A stretch of 17,757 nucleotides of DNA. Origin: CAZVBV01 sp964513975 (GTDB lineage Bacteria > Patescibacteriota > Gracilibacteria > UBA4473). The notes under the pieces are model-generated. The model was given only the letters and a program-made list of their open reading frames with translations. It searched no databases and was not told the origin of the DNA. Within the stretch, counting starts at the first letter, position 1; each line of letters begins with the position of its first letter. The translations under genes and the position numbers were made by a program. The DNA lies in the NCBI GenBank assembly GCA_964513975.1, contig CAZEON010000020.1, forward strand, positions 1 through 17,757. The letters run 5' to 3'. Shown here piece by piece: positions 11,254-17,757 of the stretch.

Positions 11254-13683
11254 CTAAATACCACTTTGTTTTATAAATTTTAAACTTTTTTCAAAACATT
11301 CTTTAATCTTAGCAATTGTAGGAAGTTCGAAGTTTTTTATGTTTGGTATTTCTAACTTTAACAGTCTTTTTTTAGTTACCCATCTTCCGTAGGAAAATCT
11401 CCATTTATGAATATTTATTTGTGCTGCATAATAAATTAATTGCTTTAGGCTCATTTCTTTCTTGGGCATCAAAACTAAAACTGCCCCATGACTTCTTGCC
11501 ACAAAAGGAACTATTTGAACATTAGCCTGTCCAAACGAAGACAATGTTATACATGGTTTTTTGTAAATTATTTTTTCATCATCCTCATCAATATATTTTT
11601 CAATTCCATTGTTACTATTTGTACTTGTCACAAACGGGATTTCACCTTCACCATAATCTTCAATGTTTTTAGATTTAGCATTCCCTATATTGAATAGATC
11701 ATTTAATTGTTCATCTACTTTAATACTAATATCTGCATTAACATTTAACTTCACTCCTTTGAAGAACGGATTTTTGATAAGATAGTCAACTAATTCTAAA
11801 TAAGTATCTGCCATCTTTTTTGTGATTTCTTTATCAGAATGTTTTTCTTCTTTAAGATAATATTCTGGAGCACATTCTAAATCTTTATCATTTAAAATGG
11901 GTTCGATAGAATAAATCTTTGGGATATATTTTTTAAGAGTGGAACTTTTATTTAAAAAATCTTTAATTGAGGTTTTTAAAAATTCGATATTTCCATTTTC
12001 TTTTTTTCTCATAGCTCCTTTCTTTTTTATATATCCATCAGTTAATTTCCCCCAAAACACATCGTCATCAAAATCATGAGATACTCCTTTTTGTATAATA
12101 ACCGCAGAAGTATGAACACCTACTGGATAGAATAAATCTTCTGGAAATTTTACAACTGCTTTAAGAGTGTGGTTTTCTAGTAACTCCTTTCTCCAGCTCT
12201 TAACTTTCTGTCCCTTGAACATAATTGGGCTTGGTAAAACAGCAAATAATAAACCACCATCCTGCATTTGAGACAAAGCGTAATCAATGAATTTATATTC
12301 TTTTTCGTCCCCTTTCTTAAGCGCAAAAGGAGGATTCATAAGCACTTTTGTTATTATCGGATTTTGGCATTTCACTATATCAATTTTTTCATACTCTTTT
12401 CCCTCACTATCTCTATCTTTTACCTGTTGTTTTCTTTTTTTAAATTCTCCTGTTAAATTTCCCTCTTTTGTTTTTTGTTCAATATTTTTTTGAAAACAAT
12501 TCCCCTCACTCATATTGTTCTTCCCGTCTCCCCTAAAGATCATATTTACTAGAGCAAGTGCAACAATTTCGTCATCTTGTTCTATTCCGAATAGGTTGTG
12601 ATTTTTAAATTTATCAATTTGTTTATCATTGGAATGTTTTTTTATGTAATCAAAGGAAGAAACCAAAAAACCACCTGTCCCACAAGTTGGATCTAAAACA
12701 TAATCATTGTGGTTGACATCTAATACATCAACCGCAAATTCTGTCACATGTCTTGGCGTTAAGACAATACCTATTTCCTTTGCTCCATTTCCATATTTTA
12801 AAAACTTTTCATAAAATTCTCCTAACACATCCTTTCCTGATGCCATTGCGTTCCTAATATCAAGTGTTGCTAATTCTTTTAATATCTCAATAATCGCTGT
12901 TCTATGTTTAATATGGTTTTCCTGACTTGGTGGCAATTCTAATCTTAGAAATTCAAAGAAGTTCTCTTTTTCGACTTCTCTTAATTTTTTCTTGATAAGC
13001 GTGTTCACACTTTCAACTAAAGTAGTCGTGTCTGTTTCTCTTAAATTAATTTCCGAATCCAAAGATAGAGATAAAATAAGACCCGCAATAAACCTAGCTC
13101 TTTTGTTTTTATTTATTCCTGCATTGTGAAGCATTTCGTTTATCTCTTCTGCGGCACTTATATATTTATCTTCTGGGATATCTGGCAAATCTGACCATTC
13201 GAAAGAATTGTGACCCAATATGTAGGTTACCTGTTCTTTAGAAAGTAAAATATTTTTTGTTTTACCATTAAAAACTACATTATTCCATTTATCATTTTTT
13301 AAATATTGATTTTTAACTATATAACCATCTGTGTCATTTCCAGCAACACCAGAAATTAAAACACATTTCACCTTTTTACTTTTATTAATTTTTTTTGCAT
13401 ATTGGTTTTTTGCTTCGTCAAGAGCCTTGTCTATATCTTTTTTATCTCTCTTGCTTTCGATTACCCAAAATTCATTTTGATTTAATTTTACAACGGCTTC
13501 TGGCATATCTCGACCGAGTAATTCTTTTAGTTCATTATTATATAAAACTTCATTTTGTTTATACACTTCACCATCCGGAATTCTGGCTGGATTTTTAACA
13601 ATCCATCCTAATTTTTCTAATTCCTCTTTAATGTAAGTATAAGCGTCAACTTCACTATTTTGGGGGTTATTTGAGTGAGTCAT
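11254..13683 (-). CDS. single-chain restriction-modification enzyme (type IIG-like)
   Basis: An 809-aa protein that combines three activities usually split among HsdR, HsdM and HsdS. Residues about 10-130 form an HsdR_N-like nuclease domain with MPEAVVKL (60-67) and VIESKRD (74-80). This reads as a PD-(D/E)xK site in which Glu62 takes the place of the usual Asp, with E76 and K78. Residues about 270-600 are a gamma-class N6-adenine methyltransferase of HsdM type: motif I DPTCGTGGF (331-339) and motif IV NPPF (450-453). Residues about 650-805 are one HsdS-like target-recognition domain (GEGEIPFVTST, SHGAVLVLMP, WRFSYGRWVTKKRLLKLEIP). No separate R or S gene is adjacent. The gene is visibly AT-richer than its neighbours, suggesting transfer. 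The ATG at 13683 is preferred to the overlapping GTG. Confidence 0.85.
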   Translation of the reverse strand: MTHSNNPQNSEVDAYTYIKEELEKLGWIVKNPARIPDGEVYKQNEVLYNNELKELLGRDMPEAVVKLNQNEFWVIESKRDKKDIDKALDEAKNQYAKKINKSKKVKCVLISGVAGNDTDGYIVKNQYLKNDKWNNVVFNGKTKNILLSKEQVTYILGHNSFEWSDLPDIPEDKYISAAEEINEMLHNAGINKNKRARFIAGLILSLSLDSEINLRETDTTTLVESVNTLIKKKLREVEKENFFEFLRLELPPSQENHIKHRTAIIEILKELATLDIRNAMASGKDVLGEFYEKFLKYGNGAKEIGIVLTPRHVTEFAVDVLDVNHNDYVLDPTCGTGGFLVSSFDYIKKHSNDKQIDKFKNHNLFGIEQDDEIVALALVNMIFRGDGKNNMSEGNCFQKNIEQKTKEGNLTGEFKKRKQQVKDRDSEGKEYEKIDIVKCQNPIITKVLMNPPFALKKGDEKEYKFIDYALSQMQDGGLLFAVLPSPIMFKGQKVKSWRKELLENHTLKAVVKFPEDLFYPVGVHTSAVIIQKGVSHDFDDDVFWGKLTDGYIKKKGAMRKKENGNIEFLKTSIKDFLNKSSTLKKYIPKIYSIEPILNDKDLECAPEYYLKEEKHSDKEITKKMADTYLELVDYLIKNPFFKGVKLNVNADISIKVDEQLNDLFNIGNAKSKNIEDYGEGEIPFVTSTNSNNGIEKYIDEDDEKIIYKKPCITLSSFGQANVQIVPFVARSHGAVLVLMPKKEMSLKQLIYYAAQINIHKWRFSYGRWVTKKRLLKLEIPNIKNFELPTIAKIKECFEKSLKFIKQSGI

Positions 13684-13789
13684 CACTTTTTATTAAAAAA
13701 TTTAAGTTCAGTATAACAATAATGTAAGAAAAAATCTTTAATTTCAAATATAAAAATAAACTCTCTCACTCTGCCCCCCAAGAACTCTT

Positions 13790-14749
13790 TCAATCCTTCA
13801 CACCTTTTTCTTTCAAATGTTTAATCATATCAATTGATATTTGATTAAGATCAAATTGATGTTGCCACCCCCAATCGGTTCTTGCTTTTGAATCATCAAT
13901 TGTGGAAGGCCATGAATCTGCTATTTTTTGTCTTTCATCAGGACTAAAACTACAGGTAAATCCTTTTATGTGTTTTTCAACATTATTTGCTAATTCCTTC
14001 GCTGAAAAACTGACAGCCGTAAGATTATAGGATGTTCTTATTTTTATTTTTTCTGAATCTGCCTCCATGAGTTGTATTGTTGCCTTTACGGCATCATCCA
14101 TATACATCATTGGTAAAACTGTGTCTTCACTCACAAAACAATCATAACTTCCCTGTTTTATCGCTTCATAATAAATAGCAACAGCATAATCTGTTGTTCC
14201 TCCTCCTGGCAAGGTTTTCCATGAAATAATACCTGGATATCTCAAACTTCTTACATCGAGTCCATATTTCACAAAATAATACTGACACAACAATTCTCCA
14301 GCAACCTTTGTGACTCCATACATTGTTGTCGGTTCAAGAATTGTTTGTTGCGGTGTGTTTTCTAATGGAGTTGTTGGTCCAAATGCTGCAATAGAACTCG
14401 GCCAAAACAATCGATCAATTTTGTACTCAACAGCCAATTCTAAAACATTTTTTAAGCTGTTCATATTCACATCCCATGCCAAATCTGGTTTTTGTTCTCC
14501 TACGGCAGACAAAACTCCCACTAAATTATAAATAGTGTTGATATTATATTTCTCTATTAACATTCTTATTTCTTCTTTATTTCTTGTATCCGCTGTTTCG
14601 AAAGGACCTGCATTTTTAAATTCTTCCGTCGGTTTTTTATGATGTCCAACGGCAATAACATTTTTATTCCCGAATTTTTCCCGCAAAGCGGGAATAAGCT
14701 CTGAACCAATTTGTCCCAAAGCTCCTGTTACCAATATTTTTCTTTCCAT
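13790..14749 (-). CDS. L-threonine 3-dehydrogenase, short-chain (epimerase-like) type
   Basis: An extended SDR enzyme of 319 aa expected to oxidise L-threonine to 2-amino-3-ketobutyrate with NAD+. The Rossmann glycine motif is GALGQIG (9-15). The catalytic Ser is in WPSSIAAFGP (116-125) and the pair Y144/K148 is in TMYGVTKVAGE. The subgroup is set by PGGGTTDYAVAIYYEA (181-196), VLPMMYMDDAVKAT and the C-terminal SWPSTIDDSKARTDWGWQ, which are hallmarks of SDR-type threonine dehydrogenase rather than UDP-glucose epimerase. It is unrelated to E. coli Tdh (MDR type), so no symbol is assigned. The partner ligase gene kbl is not in the window. It follows galU by 60 bp. Confidence 0.87.
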   Translation of the reverse strand: MERKILVTGALGQIGSELIPALREKFGNKNVIAVGHHKKPTEEFKNAGPFETADTRNKEEIRMLIEKYNINTIYNLVGVLSAVGEQKPDLAWDVNMNSLKNVLELAVEYKIDRLFWPSSIAAFGPTTPLENTPQQTILEPTTMYGVTKVAGELLCQYYFVKYGLDVRSLRYPGIISWKTLPGGGTTDYAVAIYYEAIKQGSYDCFVSEDTVLPMMYMDDAVKATIQLMEADSEKIKIRTSYNLTAVSFSAKELANNVEKHIKGFTCSFSPDERQKIADSWPSTIDDSKARTDWGWQHQFDLNQISIDMIKHLKEKGVKD

Positions 14750-14809
14750 GAATTTAAATTACTACACATATTCTTGTCCAAAAAGTACATTTTTTCAAAT
14801 TTGAATAAT

Positions 14810-15694
14810 TTACTCCAACTCTAAGAATTCCTTCAATGCTTTCTTCACGGCTCCGTTCTCTTTCTTGAGCGCGTAATGCATAGTGGCTTTGAGAAATCCA
14901 ATCTTGTCTCCTGTATCAAATCGCTTTCCTTCCAAAATTTGCCCTCTCACGTCCCCTCCTTGGACGATGTAATCCCGAATGGCATTGGATAACCGCATCT
15001 CTCCTCCCGCGTCTGGCATCGTCGTTCTGAGCGTCTTGAGCAATGGTGGGGTGAGAATAAACTTCCCAACAACTCCTAAATCAGATGGAGCATCTGCTGA
15101 GTTTGGTTTTTCAACAAGGCTGGTAATCTTTTTATTATTATCGAGCTCAACAATTCCGTATTTCTCTGATTGTGATTTATCGATTTTTTCGAGAAGAACA
15201 ACGGGAGCTTTCGTTTCTTCGTATACGTCGAGAATTTGCTGAACCGCATTCTTCCCTCCTTCGTTATCCACAATGTCATCCCCAAAGAGGACAACCACAC
15301 TTTCTCCTTTATCAATAAAATCGTCTGCACAGAGAATAGCATGCCCATCTCCTAACGGCTCTTCTTGCCGAACGTAAGAGAAATGTGCGAGCTTGGAAAT
15401 ATTGCGAACAGTTTCGAGTTCTGCTGTTTTTCCACGTTGCTCAAGAATAAGTTCGAGTTCTTTATTGGGTGCAAAATGATCTTCGATTGAATGCTTACTC
15501 CCTCCAATCACGACAACAAACTCTTCGATCCCTGCCTTCACGGCTTCCTCTACAATGAACTGAATTGAGGGCGTATCAAAAATAGGCAACATCTCCTTCG
15601 GCTGTGCTTTCGTCGCTGGGAGAAAGCGGATACCAAGTCCAGCTACAGGAAGAATTGCTTTTCTAATTTTCATTTTTTGCAAGGAGATTTTCAT
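14810..15694 (-). CDS. galU: UTP-glucose-1-phosphate uridylyltransferase
   Basis: Makes UDP-glucose from UTP and glucose-1-phosphate, the activated sugar for envelope glycans. The nucleotide-binding loop is LPVAGLGIRFLPATKAQPKEMLP, where the usual GTR is GIR (Thr to Ile). It is followed by IQFIVEEAVKAGI, RQEEPLGDGHAILCA, the metal-binding GDD (138-140), VEKP and the C-terminal FDTGDKIGFLKATMHYAL. Length 294 aa is typical. An internal ATG at 15673 (MKIRKAILP) gives a 287-aa protein closer to the usual N-terminus and is an equally good start. It lies 36 bp behind the PKD-protein gene and 60 bp ahead of the threonine dehydrogenase, so the three may be cotranscribed. Confidence 0.95.
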   Translation of the reverse strand: MKISLQKMKIRKAILPVAGLGIRFLPATKAQPKEMLPIFDTPSIQFIVEEAVKAGIEEFVVVIGGSKHSIEDHFAPNKELELILEQRGKTAELETVRNISKLAHFSYVRQEEPLGDGHAILCADDFIDKGESVVVLFGDDIVDNEGGKNAVQQILDVYEETKAPVVLLEKIDKSQSEKYGIVELDNNKKITSLVEKPNSADAPSDLGVVGKFILTPPLLKTLRTTMPDAGGEMRLSNAIRDYIVQGGDVRGQILEGKRFDTGDKIGFLKATMHYALKKENGAVKKALKEFLELE

Positions 15695-15730
15695 GGATTA
15701 CTAAATAAAGTCAACCGTCTAATACTCTTT

Positions 15731-17757
15731 TTATTGTCGCGTTACGTGCATGTTTGCATCCTCTCCAAGAAGAATTGTAAACTCACCCACGACCGTATCT
15801 TTGAGCCCAAGAATTTCAAATACAACCGGATCGTTTTCGTTCTTTGCACTTTTTAATTGAAGATCGAGCGAACCATAGAAATCCCCTCTCTTATCAATCA
15901 ATGCTAATGGGGATCCATTCGTAGAAATGAGAACATTCCCTTCTTGTGTTTCTTCGAAGAGGATTGTGTCTTTCGTATTTCTATCAAGCACATGCACAGA
16001 TGATTCTGTTGGAAATTCAAATTCATCCTCGTCGAGCACGACGTTCTCTTTTCCTGGAATTTCAAAGGCAATAGAAGTTATCGTCGTCTCTTGTTCATCT
16101 CGCAAAAGAATACTCGTCGGACGACTCGCCGTTGCTCTTCGTACCACAATATCAAGAACATCATTGAGCAATATAGGACGCCCATTTTCCAAAATTTCAA
16201 ACGCTTCTTTCTGTGAAAAATCTTGTATTTCAATTCCTCCAGAAGTCCCCATACTCGTCATGGCAAAATCCCCTCCTCGGTCGGTTGGAATTGATCCTAA
16301 ACGAATGGATTCCCATTCTCCACTTCGATTTCGTTCGATAAAAATAGGAACCCCTTCTACACTATCACGAACACTTCCCGAAATACTTCTCCCTCGCATA
16401 GTCGCTTCTTTTATTTGTGGTTTGGATGAAGTAACAATAATCGTAATTGTTTCTTGGGCATGATTTCCCTCTTCGTCTTCCACATGCAAAATAACAGAAG
16501 ATGTTCCTTCTGATTCATACGAAGGCAAAGACACCTTAAGCACCTCACGAGGAGTCACAGATTCATCGGTTGGAAAATCTTTATCGTTTGTAGCATCCCC
16601 ATCTTTGTCAGTATCAAAGGCTGGATACAAATCCCACCATACGTTCGTAATCTCACTATCAGTATCCCGTGTTCGGGAGGCGTCGATACTAACAGGCGTA
16701 AATACTTTCCCATCAACTATTGTTCCTCCTGTAACGAAAATATCTGGAGGCGTGATATCAGATGCACCTTGTGGATCATGGAGATATTTCGTAAAGAAGA
16801 AGCTCTCCCCTTCCTTTGTAAACCCTTGAAAGGCTCCGTATTGATTCTTTTTCTGTAAAAACTCAAATGCACGGATCAGTTCATCTTCTGTCTCAAAAAT
16901 ACGCAGTGTGTATTTCTCATTTTCATGCACTGTTATTTTTGTTCCATCAAAATATTTCAATTTGACTCGATCATTATTTCCGAGTTCTATTCGTGAACCA
17001 GATGGAAGATATGTATTCTCTCGCGGGTTCACCCGTTGAATTTCTGTCATGGCCACTCTATCCACATCTCCTCGTGTCAGACACACTGCTCCGTATTCAA
17101 CAATGGTTTCCTCCCCTTTTCGAAGCACTTTTTCTTCGATTTGCTCAGGCATTCCAGGAAGCGGTGGCACACGAATTTCAAATCGAGAATAGCTATCAAT
17201 CCCTACCAAAAGCGATTCCGTTGCAAAAAATGGTTTCTCAATACTACCGTCATCACAATCTTTTTGTTTAAATCGTTGTATTTTTTCAGCAGGAGAAGCA
17301 TACAAAATTGGTGCGCCTTTTATATCTTCAATTTTACTCGACATCGGTCGAATCTCATATTGACTTGGTTTTGGACGGACGAGAAAAGCATTTCGTTCCC
17401 ATTGTTTTGAGATTCTATCGGATGAATCTTCTGCCATTTCAAATACAAAATCTGGACGATCACTGACCACCCATTCAAAATAAGATGTTCCATTAAATAT
17501 TTGTTTAAATTCAAACGTGGTTCCTGTTGTTTCTACCGCATCAACAACTTCTTTCGCTGGTGCAAATTTCTCACGGAATGTTTCAAAATTCCATTTGGTA
17601 AATTTCCCAAATCGGTCTTCGTAATCCTCTCTATGCTTCTGTTCGTATTTTTTCTCAAGATCATCAGCATCAACAGTTGGTACCACTCGATACTTCAAGT
17701 AAAGCTCATCACCAATTGCATATAGAATTTCATCATTGTAATCATTTCCCATGTCAG
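15731..17757 (-). CDS. large PKD-domain protein, 5' part outside the window
   Basis: The frame is open to the right edge, so at least 673 residues are present and the true start probably lies outside. The first Met in the window is at 17752. The visible protein is acidic and beta-rich without a membrane segment. A PKD/Ig-like domain spans about 335-441: PPDIFVTGGTIVDGKV, VSIDASRTRDTDSEITNVWWDL, an acidic DTDKDGDATND loop (380-390) resembling calcium-binding repeats, and SSVILHVEDEEGNHAQETITIIV. Residues about 450-673 are further beta-type sequence of unknown family. Such proteins are usually exported or surface-attached; the signal peptide would be in the missing part. The ligand and role are unknown. 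Confidence 0.75.
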   Translation of the reverse strand, partial: DMGNDYNDEILYAIGDELYLKYRVVPTVDADDLEKKYEQKHREDYEDRFGKFTKWNFETFREKFAPAKEVVDAVETTGTTFEFKQIFNGTSYFEWVVSDRPDFVFEMAEDSSDRISKQWERNAFLVRPKPSQYEIRPMSSKIEDIKGAPILYASPAEKIQRFKQKDCDDGSIEKPFFATESLLVGIDSYSRFEIRVPPLPGMPEQIEEKVLRKGEETIVEYGAVCLTRGDVDRVAMTEIQRVNPRENTYLPSGSRIELGNNDRVKLKYFDGTKITVHENEKYTLRIFETEDELIRAFEFLQKKNQYGAFQGFTKEGESFFFTKYLHDPQGASDITPPDIFVTGGTIVDGKVFTPVSIDASRTRDTDSEITNVWWDLYPAFDTDKDGDATNDKDFPTDESVTPREVLKVSLPSYESEGTSSVILHVEDEEGNHAQETITIIVTSSKPQIKEATMRGRSISGSVRDSVEGVPIFIERNRSGEWESIRLGSIPTDRGGDFAMTSMGTSGGIEIQDFSQKEAFEILENGRPILLNDVLDIVVRRATASRPTSILLRDEQETTITSIAFEIPGKENVVLDEDEFEFPTESSVHVLDRNTKDTILFEETQEGNVLISTNGSPLALIDKRGDFYGSLDLQLKSAKNENDPVVFEILGLKDTVVGEFTILLGEDANMHVTRQ

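Noticed and set aside
13684..13719. Possible leaderless promoter for the restriction-modification gene (TTGTTA, 17 nt, TTAATA)
   Set aside because: The -10 matches consensus at only 2 of 6 positions in an AT-rich region, so spacing alone is not evidence.
14665..14696. TTCCCGC-AAA-GCGGGAA hairpin inside the threonine dehydrogenase gene, similar in form to TCCCGC-ACT-GCGGGA at 8305-8319
   Set aside because: It encodes ALREKFGN, a segment expected in this family, so an inserted palindromic element is not supported. Two short hits may be chance.

Overview
The window looks like a chromosomal segment of a small-genome bacterium, most plausibly a Candidate Phyla Radiation (Patescibacteria) lineage. 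The reasons are a moderately AT-rich sequence, compact but complete housekeeping proteins (a 58-residue SecE, a 227-residue L1, a 290-residue Fmt), almost no Shine-Dalgarno sequences, and core genes scattered among hypothetical membrane proteins. TGA ends NusG, thioredoxin and the solute-binding lipoprotein at their natural C-termini, so the standard bacterial code applies and the TGA=Gly groups (Gracilibacteria, Absconditabacteria) are unlikely. The lineage is an inference; no rRNA is present to confirm it.

Layout. Bases 1-3290 hold a Cys-rich hypothetical (-), the pair YggS-like PLP protein then NAD kinase (-), and methionyl-tRNA formyltransferase (+). A 306-bp convergent spacer full of perfect 8-bp stem-loops follows. 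Bases 3594-6133 are a translationally coupled pair on the minus strand: a solute-binding lipoprotein and a polytopic O-antigen-polymerase/ligase-like protein. About 870 bp without a convincing gene follow, with a perfect 30-bp palindrome, two inverted 8-nt repeat tracts and two terminator-like hairpins. Bases 7005-9505 are the plus-strand cluster secE-nusG-rplK-rplA plus a small membrane protein, closed by a bidirectional terminator. The usual rplJ-rplL-rpoB continuation is absent. From 9567 to the right edge everything is on the minus strand: a small membrane protein, thioredoxin, a TPR protein, a single-chain restriction-modification enzyme, an SDR-type threonine dehydrogenase, GalU, and the 3' part of a large PKD-domain protein.

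How it fits together. secE/nusG/rplK/rplA serve secretion, transcription and translation. fmt serves translation initiation, nadK NADP supply, and trxA thiol redox. galU (UDP-glucose), the O-antigen-polymerase-like protein, the lipoprotein and the PKD protein suggest investment in the cell envelope. The RM gene is the clearest accessory gene.

Non-coding sequence is the most unusual part. At least eight spacers or gene edges carry degenerate tandem repeats with a strict 7- or 8-nt period. Three genes have a -10 box 5-7 nt upstream of the start codon, predicting leaderless mRNAs. The rplK-rplA spacer carries a hairpin arranged like the L1 binding site of 23S rRNA.
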